Assembly (NCBI RefSeq): GCF_001514205.1
Contig: NZ_KQ948768.1
Span: 21,771-85,770, forward strand
Source of the DNA: Streptomyces griseoruber
Lineage (GTDB): Bacteria > Actinomycetota > Actinomycetes > Streptomycetales > Streptomycetaceae
DNA: 64,000 nt
Reading direction: 5' to 3'
Position 1 is the stretch's first letter, and the number at the start of each line of letters is the position of its first letter. The position numbers and the translations under genes were made by a program. Below, piece by piece: positions 41,061-49,046 of the stretch. The notes below the pieces were generated by a model. It was not told the DNA's origin. It saw only the letters and a program-made list of their open reading frames with translations, and did no database searches.

Positions 41061-43766
41061 TCAACCGGCCAGCCCCCTGCGGAGTTCCAGTAAATCGGCG
41101 AGTTCCATTCTGCGGCGCACCCCGAGTTTCCGGTAGACCTTCGTCAAATGCTGTTCGACCGTGCTGACCGTGATGAAGAGCTTCTGTCCGATCTCCCGGT
41201 TGGTGAGACCGCATGCGGCGAGTTCGGCCACCCGCCTTTCGGCTTCGCTGAGTTCGTCGTCACCGGGCTGTGCCGGAGCGGTGCCCGAGACGCGGGACAG
41301 GTGACGGGCCCGGCGGTCGGCGGTCCTCGCCTGGGCGGGGTCGCCGAGCGCGCCGTGGGCGGCGCTCAGTTCGGCGAGCGCCGCGGACAGTTCGAACTGG
41401 TCGCCGGAGATCTCCAGTGCCTGCACCGCCCGTTCCAGCAGCGGGGTCCGCTCGGCCGACTCGGCAGCGGCGGCCCGCGTACGCAACGCCATTCCCAGGA
41501 TGCGGGGCCGGCCGAGACCGAGATCCTTGAGCTGGCGGTCCGTCAGAGAACGGGCGGCGCCGGGGCGGCCGAGGGCGAGCTGGGCGCGGGCGGCGCCGAT
41601 GCGCCAGGGGACGAGGCCGGGCAGGTGGTCCAGGTCCCAGCGGGCCATGGTCGCCCCGCACTCCTGGTAGTCGGCGAGGGCCGCCTCGGCGTCGCCGACC
41701 GCCAGGTGGTGTCCGGCCCGGGCGTAGCGGTAGTGCAGTCCCATGGGGGTGCGGAACATCGCCCCAGGCACGGGCATGGCCAGGTAGCGGGCGGCGTCCT
41801 CGTGCCGGTTCAGGGCGGTCCGTGCGGCGATCATGGTGGCCAGGGGGAAGCCCACTCCGACGCCCCAGCGGTCGGGATCGATCTGCTGGAAGGCCGCACG
41901 GGCGTATTCCTCCGCGGTGCGCACATCGCCCTGGCGCAGGGCGGCTTCGGCGGTCAGCGCCGCCAGCAGGGCGTCCTCGGTCGCGTCGTGTCCGCGGCCG
42001 GGCCGGTTGGTGACGGCGGCGCACCAGCGTGCGGCGCGGTCCGACTGGTCGGCGTAGAGAAGCGCGGTGAGCGCCGCCGTGAGGGACCTGACCCGAGCGT
42101 CACCGAGCCGGCTCTCGCGCAGGACTGACTCGGCCCGCGCCACGGCGTCCGGTGCGGGCAGTCCGCCGAGCAGCGCCGTCAGCACCCCCATGCCGTCCGG
42201 TGGCGTGGCACGTGTGCCGCCGGGGCGGTCGCGTTCGGCGTCCGGTCCGGCGGCGGTCCTCGGGAGGAGGGCCGGGTACCAGTAGCGGACCCAGTCGCGC
42301 AGCCGCGACCGGGCGCCGGGGTCCGCCTGGTGCTCGGCCTCATAGCGGTGCAGGGCGGTGACCCCCTCGTCCACCTGCCCGTGCCAGAACAGATGACGCA
42401 CTCTGGTGCGCTGCTGCCGGGGGGAGGGGGTGGCGGCGTCCGGGCCGCTCTCGGGAAGCCAGGGCACGCACTGGATGACGACGTCCTGGGGCCGGTCGGA
42501 CTCGGGGCGCCGCGCCTCGTCGACGGGTTCCGGTGCCTGGGGGCCTCCGTCGGGCATCGTCGGTGACGTGCCGTCGGCGGCCCACGGCGCCCGCACCTGC
42601 CCTTCCGCCGCGCGCATCTGCTCGGCGATGTGTTCCGCGGGTGCGCCGGCGTTCCGCAGCAGACCGGCCGCGCGGCGGTGCAGTGCCGCGAGTTCGGCGG
42701 GCCGCATCGCCGCCAGCAGGTCGCCCGCTCCGCTCGGGTGCCGGAAGTAGCCGTCCCGGAACAGGCCTGCCGCGTGCAGGAGATACAGGGCGCGCGGCGG
42801 TGAGTCGTTGGCCAGCAGGAGGAGTTCGGCGAGCAGCGAGGGCTCGGCGGGACGGCCCAGCGCGGCGACGCCTCGGGCCACGCGGAGCGCGAAGGGGTCG
42901 ACGCGGTGCAGGCAGTTCATGACCCCCCGCCGGTAGTTCTCCCCCACCACCAGGTCCGGGTGGCCGCCCCCGGCTTCCTGGTCGTCGATGACGGCCCGGA
43001 CGAGGAGCGGGTTTCCACCGGTGAGGTCGTGCACCGCGGCGGCGTGTCGCCGTGCTGTCTCCTCCCCCAGCCGGGCGCCCACCAGTTCGGCGATCACCTC
43101 GGGGCCGAAGAGCCGGAGCCGGATGCGCTCGTGATGCGGCTGACTGGCCAGGTCGACATCGAAGAAGGGTTCGGGCGGCGTCATGTTCTCCCGGGAGCAC
43201 AGCACCGTCAGGACGCGGGCGTTGCGGATGCGGCGGGCCAGGTAGAGCAGGAATTCCAGGGACTGGATGTCGGCGTCCTGCCGGTCGTCGACGGCCAGGA
43301 GCAGCGGTGTGTGCCGGGCGAAGTCCAGCAGGAGCGTGCTCAGGCCGTGCAGCACCTGAGGCGTGGGCCGGACCCGGGAGCCGGCCTCGCCGCCCTCGGG
43401 TGAGGACCAGTGCGGTGCCGGACCGACGGCCACCCCGTTCTCGATGAGCCGGGCCGCCTCGGACACGATCTCCGGTGCCAGGTGCGGGCTCTGGAAGAGC
43501 TGGCGGACGACACCGAGCGGGAACTCCCGCTCCAGTGGGGAGCCTGCGGCCATCAGCACCTGGGCACCGTCGGAATCGGCGAACTCGCTGAAGGCGTCGA
43601 GGAGTTCGGTGCGTCCGGTGCCTACCGGGCCATGCAGGGTGAGCACGCTGCCCCGGCCGTCGCGGCAGAGTTCCCACGCGGCCTGAAGCCGGCCGATCTC
43701 CTGCTGGCGTCCGGGGATAGAGAGGGAGGGGACGGTGCGCATCTGCTGCGCCGGGGACATGAACAT
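41061..43766 (-). CDS. LuxR-family LAL transcriptional regulator, likely PKS pathway activator
   Basis: 901 aa. The N-terminal AAA-type ATPase region has a Walker A-like GPVGTGRTELLD at about residue 45 and a Walker B-like TPLLLAVDDRQDADIQSLEFLL. A long helical/TPR-like middle follows, then a C-terminal LuxR HTH (LSEAERRVAELAACGLTNREIGQKLFITVSTVEQHLTKV..., about 835-895). This is the large LuxR group (PikD-like) common in macrolide clusters. ATG 43766 has AGGAG 6 nt upstream. The Walker A lysine is Arg. Leu892 is encoded by TTA (41093-41091), so translation probably needs the bldA tRNA. It lies directly upstream of the PKS operon, on the same strand. Confidence 0.92.
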   Translation of the reverse strand: MFMSPAQQMRTVPSLSIPGRQQEIGRLQAAWELCRDGRGSVLTLHGPVGTGRTELLDAFSEFADSDGAQVLMAAGSPLEREFPLGVVRQLFQSPHLAPEIVSEAARLIENGVAVGPAPHWSSPEGGEAGSRVRPTPQVLHGLSTLLLDFARHTPLLLAVDDRQDADIQSLEFLLYLARRIRNARVLTVLCSRENMTPPEPFFDVDLASQPHHERIRLRLFGPEVIAELVGARLGEETARRHAAAVHDLTGGNPLLVRAVIDDQEAGGGHPDLVVGENYRRGVMNCLHRVDPFALRVARGVAALGRPAEPSLLAELLLLANDSPPRALYLLHAAGLFRDGYFRHPSGAGDLLAAMRPAELAALHRRAAGLLRNAGAPAEHIAEQMRAAEGQVRAPWAADGTSPTMPDGGPQAPEPVDEARRPESDRPQDVVIQCVPWLPESGPDAATPSPRQQRTRVRHLFWHGQVDEGVTALHRYEAEHQADPGARSRLRDWVRYWYPALLPRTAAGPDAERDRPGGTRATPPDGMGVLTALLGGLPAPDAVARAESVLRESRLGDARVRSLTAALTALLYADQSDRAARWCAAVTNRPGRGHDATEDALLAALTAEAALRQGDVRTAEEYARAAFQQIDPDRWGVGVGFPLATMIAARTALNRHEDAARYLAMPVPGAMFRTPMGLHYRYARAGHHLAVGDAEAALADYQECGATMARWDLDHLPGLVPWRIGAARAQLALGRPGAARSLTDRQLKDLGLGRPRILGMALRTRAAAAESAERTPLLERAVQALEISGDQFELSAALAELSAAHGALGDPAQARTADRRARHLSRVSGTAPAQPGDDELSEAERRVAELAACGLTNREIGQKLFITVSTVEQHLTKVYRKLGVRRRMELADLLELRRGLAG

Positions 43767-44205
43767 GCGCTCTCCTGGGGCGCGGACGCATGAACGGGAG
43801 GCGCGCCGGTGCGCTCCCCATCGTGCGAGGCCTGGAACGAGGTGCGAAGCGCGTCACGCTGAACGTACCGCGACGCGTGCGAAGAGACAGCTCCAAACCG
43901 GGCTTCTCCGGTCCGGTCACATCCCGGAATCAGCTACAGAGGGAACTCGCCCGGCGGCGGAGGTCGATGTCCAACCTGGCCACCAGTCCAAGCTGTGCGG
44001 CACCGATGTGCACGCGCTGCATGACCGTCCCCATCCCCTGACCAGTCCTACGAAGACGCGCCTGTCCGTGTCGGGCGGGCGCGGCCGGTCACCGGCCGGT
44101 GGCCGACAGTCGTCGTGCCCAGGAGTGTACGAACGCGTCTTTCCACGCGTCAATGCGCGCCCGGCATCCGGACATTGACACATCGGGGCCGCCGGCCGAC
44201 TGCCG
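43767..44205. other. Non-coding stretch upstream of LAL gene; one tight palindrome
   Basis: About 440 bp with no supported gene on either strand. It should hold the LAL promoter near its left end, but I see no confident -35/-10 pair. The only structure noticed is GGCCGGT-C-ACCGGCC at 44083-44097, a near-perfect palindrome that could be an operator or part of a terminator. Confidence 0.4.
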
Positions 44206-44264
44206 TCAGATCTCCTGCGGACTTCCGGTCGGCACGGCCCGTCCGGTGATGTGCTGCGGGTTGA

Positions 44265-44675
44265 TCAGCGGGTTGCAGATCGGGCACCGGAGGGCCACTG
44301 GTTCGGGCCGATCAGGCGCAGGTAGTCGGGGTCGTCCGGACCGGTCCCCAATGCCGCCGGCTCCGGCCCGATGTCGGTCTGCTCCCGCCAGTCGGCGCTG
44401 CCCGCCGTGTACTCGGTCCCGGTACGGGTGTAGCCGTGGAACTGGGGCGAGTTGAGGTTCTCGATCTCCAGCCGCCGCTTCTCGGGCAGGGCGAAGAAGG
44501 CGCGTGCCGCGGTCAGCGCCTCGTCCCGCAGGGCTGCGGGGACACCGTGTCCGGTGACGTAGAAGAAGCCCACCTCGTGCGCGGACCGGAGTTCGGCGAG
44601 AAAGGCGGCCCGGTCCGTGTCCGGGGTGCGGAAGCGAGAGATGTCGAGGACGGGCAGGGCTGTGAGTTGGGCCAT
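44265..44675 (-). pseudogene. Truncated isopenicillin-N-synthase-like 2OG-Fe(II) oxygenase (N-terminal domain only)
   Basis: ATG 44675 (GGAA-type Shine-Dalgarno) begins TALPVLDISRFRTPDTDRAAF, then RSAHEVGFFYVTGHGVP and FFALPEKRRLEIEN. This is the DIOX_N domain of non-haem iron 2-oxoglutarate oxygenases. Homology runs to YLRLIGPNQWP at about residue 125 and then stops; the frame ends 9 codons later. Family members are about 320-350 aa, so the jelly-roll domain with the HxD...H iron ligands is missing and it cannot be active. The bases beyond (44206-44264) read as an unrelated tail in another frame, suggesting a deletion junction. Confidence 0.7.
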
Positions 44676-44802
44676 GGGAGTTCCTTCGCGGCAACGGCAG
44701 CCGACCGGCCCTCGCAACCCGCCCTGGACAGGGGCCAGTCGGAGGCATCCGGAACGGGCAGGCAGAAAGAAGGGAACGAGGTCGCGGGCCGTGGGACGGC
44801 GG

Positions 44803-44892
44803 TCAGCGACAGTCCTGGTCGAACTGGTCGGCGCGGCGGCTCACCCAGAACGGGTCGAGCAGCACCGTGTGTGCCGTGCCAGAGGTCTCCAT
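44803..44892 (-). CDS. Possible 29-aa peptide, unrecognised
   Basis: A short minus-strand frame from ATG 44892 encodes METSGTAHTVLLDPFWVSRR and ends ADQFDQDCR. It lies 127 bp upstream of the oxygenase remnant and on the same strand. Its composition looks protein-like rather than like random high-GC translation, but there is no clear ribosome-binding site and I know no family for it. It could be a leader peptide or a chance frame. Confidence 0.22.
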   Translation of the reverse strand: METSGTAHTVLLDPFWVSRRADQFDQDCR

Positions 44893-45151
44893 GGCCGGAT
44901 GAAAGCACACCCGGGATGGATGCGTCCACCACGCGTTCCACCGGCTCCGGGCATCCCGGGGTGGTGTTGACGCCGGTAGAACAGCCGATCTACGGTGAGC
45001 GCGAGCTACGAGTTCCGGTGATCAAGCCCTGGCTGGCCGGACGGCAACCCTCAACGCAGTGGGGTGCCCCAGGTGAAGGCTCGGCGGATCTCTTCTTTCT
45101 GCAAGTGCGCTCACATCGGCCCCGAGGCGGGCCAGAATCCGGGAGGACGGC

Positions 45152-45229
45152 ATGGCTGGAGCCTTGATGCTGTGCTCCCGGCTCCATGTCGATCTGCTGC
45201 TGGTGTCCAGCTGTCTGTGTACGGGCTGA
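45152..45229 (+). CDS. Putative Cys-containing leader peptide (25 aa)
   Basis: ATG 45152 has a strong GGAGG 5 nt upstream. The peptide is 25 aa and contains CSRLHVDLLLVSSCLC. The R-x-HVDL-x-x-x-S core is the hallmark of small actinomycete 'putative leader peptides' found ahead of sulfur-uptake and cysteine-related genes. Three Cys codons, two of them near the end (CLC), would let ribosome stalling report low cysteinyl-tRNA. Hairpin-forming DNA follows (45239-45328), then the peptide-importer operon at 45367. I infer cysteine- or sulfur-responsive attenuation of that operon. Confidence 0.68.
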   Translation: MAGALMLCSRLHVDLLLVSSCLCTG

Positions 45230-45238
45230 TTCCGCCCT

Positions 45239-45328
45239 CCGACGGTCGGCAGAGCCATCATCCGTCGGTCCAAACCCCCTCTTTTCTCACCTGATCCCGC
45301 ACGCCGTGGCACAGCCCTGCGCCACGGC
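45239..45328 (+). promoter_or_regulatory. Candidate attenuator hairpins before peptide-importer operon
   Basis: Two stems follow the leader peptide. CCGACGG (45239-45245) pairs with CCGTCGG (45262-45268), followed by a pyrimidine-rich tract including TCTTTTCT. GCCGTGGC (45303-45310) pairs with GCCACGGC (45321-45328) around a 10-nt loop, 38 nt before the ATG at 45367. A hairpin with a similar CGTGGC/GCCACG core follows the second leader peptide at 52235-52254. Their order (leader, stem, start codon) fits attenuation. Which stem would terminate transcription or mask the start is not determined. Confidence 0.45.
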
Positions 45329-45366
45329 TGCCTCACGCACCCCTGACGCGGAAGTAGAGACTCCTG

Positions 45367-47016
45367 ATGGCACTCCACAGCGGCCCGGCGCCGAGCAGAC
45401 CCCTTCGCTCCGGCCTCGGGGCGGTATCCCTCGGCACAGCGTTCCTGGTGGCGCTGACCGGCTGCACGAGCAGCAAGGACGGCGGCACCGCGAGCTCCGG
45501 CGCAGCGATCACCGTCGGTACGACCGACCAGGTCACCAGCCTCGACCCGGCCGGTGCGTGGGACGCGGGCTCCGGCACCATCGAGAGCGAGGTCTACGCG
45601 ACCCTGCTCAGCCAGAAGAACGGCTCAGCGGACGTCTCCCCGGACCTGGCCACCGGGATCAAGCTGACCGGGCCCAAGGAGTACACGATCACCCTCCAGA
45701 AGGGCCTGAAGTTCGCCAACGGCCACGAACTGACCTCCTCGGACGTCAAGTTCAGCTTCGACCGGGACCTGAAGATCGCCGACGAGAACGGCCCGTCGTC
45801 ACTGCTGTACAACCTCGCCTCGGTCGCCGCCCCGGACCCGACCACGGTCGTCTTCACCCTCAAGTCGGCCAACGACACACTGTTTCCGCAGGTGCTGTCC
45901 ACGGCCGCCGGCTACATCGTGGACGAGCAGGTGTTCCCAGCGGACAAGATCCTCGACGACAAGTCGATCGTCACGGCCAAGCCGTGGAACGGGCCGTACG
46001 GCATCAAGAGCTACGACAAGAACTCGCTGGTGTCCTTCACCGCCAACGCGGAGTACAAGGGCCAACTGGGCGCGCCGAAGACCAAGAACGTCCAGCTCAA
46101 GTACTACACGGACGCCGGCAACCTGAAGCTCGACGTCCAGCAGGGCACCATCGACGCCGTCTACCGCACGCTCACCACCGCCGACCTGGACGACCTCGGC
46201 AAGCAGAAGGGCGTCAAGGTCCACACCGGCTCCGGCAACGGCATCCGCTACATCGTCTTCGACCTCGCCACCCAGCCGTACGGCACCAAGACGAAGAACG
46301 CCGACGCGAAGAAGGCCCTCGCCGTCCGGCAGGCGGTCGCGGACTCGGTCGACCGGTCCCAACTCGCCCAGCAGGTCTACAAGAACTCCTACCAGCCGCT
46401 CTACAGCTCCGTCCCGGACGGCCTGACCGGCGCCACCCCCTCCTTCAAGTCGCTCTACGGCGACAAGAAGGGCGGCCCCGACAAGGCCACCGCGGCAGCC
46501 CGGCTGAAGGCCGCGAAGGTGAGCACCCCCGTCACGCTCAACCTCCAGTACAACAGCGACCACTACGGCTCGTCCTCGGCCGACGAGTACGCGCTGATCA
46601 AGTCCCAGCTGGAAGCCACCGGGCTGTTCAAGGTGAACCTGCAGTCCACCGAGTGGACCCAGTACGGCAAGGACCGCGTCAAGCACCTCTACCCGCTCTA
46701 CCAGCTCGGCTGGTACGCCGACTACCTCGACGCCGACAACTACCTCTCGCCCTTCTACTCGGCCAACAGCTGGGTCGCCAACGGCTACGACGACCCCGCC
46801 GTGCGCGCGCTGATCAAGAAGGAGGAGACCGAGACGGACGCCGCGAAGCGGACCGAGTATCTGACGCAGGCGCAGGACAGGGCCGCCGCGCAGGTGCCGC
46901 TGCTGCCGCTGCTCCAGGGGTCCACCGCCATCGTCACCCGCAGCGATGTCAGCGGTGTGCCGGCCGAGCTGGACGCGACGTACCAGTTCCGCTGGGCGGG
47001 GCTCTCGAAGAAGTGA
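45367..47016 (+). CDS. Peptide ABC transporter substrate-binding lipoprotein (family 5)
   Basis: 549 aa. The signal peptide LRSGLGAVSLGTAFLVALTGC ends at lipobox LTGC, predicting a lipid-anchored protein outside the membrane. SBP_bac_5 landmarks: GTTDQVTSLDPAGAWDAGS at the N terminus, LQKGLKFANGHELTSSDVKFSFDR, KKALAVRQAVADSVDRSQLAQ, and a C-terminal YLTQAQDRAAAQVPLLPLLQG. It is first gene of a plus-strand operon with two permeases, a fused ATPase and a dipeptidase. A Cys-type leader peptide lies 140 bp upstream. With the dipeptidase and the flavin monooxygenases downstream, the ligand may be a small peptide or organosulfur compound; this is inference. Confidence 0.93.
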   Translation: MALHSGPAPSRPLRSGLGAVSLGTAFLVALTGCTSSKDGGTASSGAAITVGTTDQVTSLDPAGAWDAGSGTIESEVYATLLSQKNGSADVSPDLATGIKLTGPKEYTITLQKGLKFANGHELTSSDVKFSFDRDLKIADENGPSSLLYNLASVAAPDPTTVVFTLKSANDTLFPQVLSTAAGYIVDEQVFPADKILDDKSIVTAKPWNGPYGIKSYDKNSLVSFTANAEYKGQLGAPKTKNVQLKYYTDAGNLKLDVQQGTIDAVYRTLTTADLDDLGKQKGVKVHTGSGNGIRYIVFDLATQPYGTKTKNADAKKALAVRQAVADSVDRSQLAQQVYKNSYQPLYSSVPDGLTGATPSFKSLYGDKKGGPDKATAAARLKAAKVSTPVTLNLQYNSDHYGSSSADEYALIKSQLEATGLFKVNLQSTEWTQYGKDRVKHLYPLYQLGWYADYLDADNYLSPFYSANSWVANGYDDPAVRALIKKEETETDAAKRTEYLTQAQDRAAAQVPLLPLLQGSTAIVTRSDVSGVPAELDATYQFRWAGLSKK

Positions 47017-48095
47017 GCACTCTGACACAGGAGACCCCCGGCGCCGTCGGCACCCCGGCCGACCGCGCCGCCGGGCTCGGATTCGCCCGCTACCTGGTGG
47101 TCCGTTTCCTCCTCATCATCCCCACCGTGCTGATCCTGGTCAGCCTGGTCTTCCTCCTGATGCGGCTGACGGGCGACCCGATCAGCGCCGCCTTCGGCGA
47201 CCGCCTCACCCCGGACCAGCTCCAGGCCAAGCTCCACCAGGCGGGCTACGACCGGCCGTTGCTCACCCAGTACCTGGACTACCTGCGTTCGCTGGCCACC
47301 GGCGACTTCGGCCGCACGGTCACCGACAACCAGCCGGTGACGCACGTCCTCGGCACCTACGGCGCCGCGACCGTCGAACTCGCCTGCTACGCACTGCTGG
47401 TGGCCCTGGTGATCGGCGTCCCGCTGGGCATGGTGGCCGCCTCCTACCGCGACCGGGCACCGGACGCGGTCCTGCGCCTGTTCGCGATCCTGACCTACGC
47501 GACACCCGTGTTCTTCGTGGGTCTGCTGCTGAAACTGGTCTTCGCGATCCGGCTCGGCTGGCTGCCCGCGTCGGGCCGGGCAAGCACCGGCGTCCAGCTC
47601 TTCCTCCAGGACCAGACCAGCACGACCGGCGTGTACCTGATCGACGCCCTGCGCAGCGGCGACGGCACGGCGATCACGGACGTGCTCCGGCACGCCGTAC
47701 TGCCCGGACTGGCCCTGGGCCTGCTCGTGGCCGGCGTGCTGCTCAGGTTGGTGCGCACCAACCTGATCGGCACGCTCTCCGCGGAGTACGTCGAGGCCGC
47801 CCGCTCCCGGGGCGTGGCCCCGCTGCGCCTGGTCACCCGGCACGCCACCCGGCCCGCGCTGATCCCCGTCGTCACCGTACTGGGGCTTCAGGTCGCCGGA
47901 CTGCTCGGCGGGGCGGTGCTCACCGAGACGACCTTCGAGTGGAGGGGCCTCGGCTACGAGCTCGCGCACTACCTGACGGTCCGTGACTTCCCGGCGGTAC
48001 AGGGCATCGTGGCCCTGTTCGCCGTCGTCGTGGCGGTGACGAACTTCCTCGTCGACGTCGTCGCCGCGCTGATCGACCCGCGAGTGAGGTACTGA
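47013..48095 (+). CDS. Peptide ABC transporter permease, DppB type
   Basis: 360 aa, starting at GTG 47013, which overlaps the binding-protein stop as GTGA. The leader TLTQETPGAVGTPADRA is followed by the OppB N-terminal helix (YLVVRFLLIIPTVLILVSLVFLLMRLTGDP). Further motifs: GDFGRTVTDNQPV, PVFFVGLLLKLVFAIRLGWLP, the EAA loop YVEAARSRGVAPLRLVTRHATRP, and the ending DVVAALIDPRVRY. It has six predicted membrane spans. Sequence upstream of 47013 in this frame is antisense-like translation of the binding-protein gene and is not part of the protein. Confidence 0.92.
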   Translation: MSTLTQETPGAVGTPADRAAGLGFARYLVVRFLLIIPTVLILVSLVFLLMRLTGDPISAAFGDRLTPDQLQAKLHQAGYDRPLLTQYLDYLRSLATGDFGRTVTDNQPVTHVLGTYGAATVELACYALLVALVIGVPLGMVAASYRDRAPDAVLRLFAILTYATPVFFVGLLLKLVFAIRLGWLPASGRASTGVQLFLQDQTSTTGVYLIDALRSGDGTAITDVLRHAVLPGLALGLLVAGVLLRLVRTNLIGTLSAEYVEAARSRGVAPLRLVTRHATRPALIPVVTVLGLQVAGLLGGAVLTETTFEWRGLGYELAHYLTVRDFPAVQGIVALFAVVVAVTNFLVDVVAALIDPRVRY

Positions 48096-48098
48096 GTC

Positions 48099-49046
48099 AT
48101 GGCGCTGGTTCTGGCACGACGGCTGCCCCTACGGCTGCGGACGGGCGCGGGAGTGCAGCGGGCCATGCTGCTCACCGGCCTGGTCCTGACCGGGCTGTTC
48201 GTCCTCACCGCACTACTGGGGCCGTTGCTCGCCCCGCACGGTTACGCCCAGCTCCGGGACGGGGGAGGCCTGTTCGGCTCCCAGCAGCATCCGAGCGGCG
48301 CCCATCCGCTGGGCACGACCATCTCCGGGTACGACGTCCTGTCCCGGACGGTCTGGGGCGCGCGGACCGCGCTGCTGATCATCGTCGTCGCGCTGCTGCT
48401 GTCGGTGGTGCCGGGTACCGTGCTCGGACTGGTCTCCGGCTACCTCGGCGGAAAGCTCGACCGGCTGCTGGTCGGGCTGGCCGACGCGCTGTACGCGTTC
48501 CCGCCGCTGCTGCTCGCCATCCTCATGTCGCTCGTGATCAGCGGCGGCCGGTCGAGCCTCGTCGGCGGTCTCGGAGCGGCCGCCTGCTCGGTCGCGGTGT
48601 CCTTCATACCGCAGTACTTCCGGGTCGTGCGGGCCGAGGTGATCCGGGTGAAGGGCGAGCCGTTCGTCGACGCGGCCCGGGTGATCGGCACCGGGCCGTG
48701 GCGCATCATGACCCGGCACGTGCTGCGCAACTCGGTGCGCACCCTCCCGCTGATCTTCACGATCAACGCGTCGGAGGCCATCCTCACCCTCGCCGGCCTC
48801 GGCTTTCTGGGCTTCGGCATCGAACCCAACTCCGCCGCCGAGTGGGGTTACGACCTCAATCGCGCGGTCGCCGACGTCACTGCGGGCATCTGGTGGACGG
48901 CGATCCCGCCCGGCCTGGGCATCGTGCTCACGGTCCTGGGCACGACCTTGCTCGGCGAGGGCCTCACCGACCTGGCCGACCCACGACTGCGGCGCCGGAC
49001 AGGTGCCCCCACCCTTCCCACGGACGGAGGCGGGGACGATGACTGA
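48099..49046 (+). CDS. Peptide ABC transporter permease, DppC type
   Basis: 315 aa. A first membrane helix (LLTGLVLTGLFVLTALLGPLL) is followed by the OppC motif HPLGTTISGYDVLSRTVWGARTALLI, a run of membrane spans, and the EAA region FVDAARVIGTGPWRIMTRHVLRNS. The terminal family signature is GFGIEPNSAAEWGYDLNRAVAD. The start is 3 bp after the previous stop, with GAGG about 9 nt upstream. The last eight bases overlap the ATPase start. It forms the importer channel together with the DppB-type permease. Confidence 0.92.
   Translation: MALVLARRLPLRLRTGAGVQRAMLLTGLVLTGLFVLTALLGPLLAPHGYAQLRDGGGLFGSQQHPSGAHPLGTTISGYDVLSRTVWGARTALLIIVVALLLSVVPGTVLGLVSGYLGGKLDRLLVGLADALYAFPPLLLAILMSLVISGGRSSLVGGLGAAACSVAVSFIPQYFRVVRAEVIRVKGEPFVDAARVIGTGPWRIMTRHVLRNSVRTLPLIFTINASEAILTLAGLGFLGFGIEPNSAAEWGYDLNRAVADVTAGIWWTAIPPGLGIVLTVLGTTLLGEGLTDLADPRLRRRTGAPTLPTDGGGDDD

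Noticed and set aside
45186..47012. Extension of the DppB-type permease over the binding-protein gene
   Set aside because: The extended part is Arg-rich shadow translation; GTG 47013 with a GTGA overlap and the OppB N-terminal helix fix the start.
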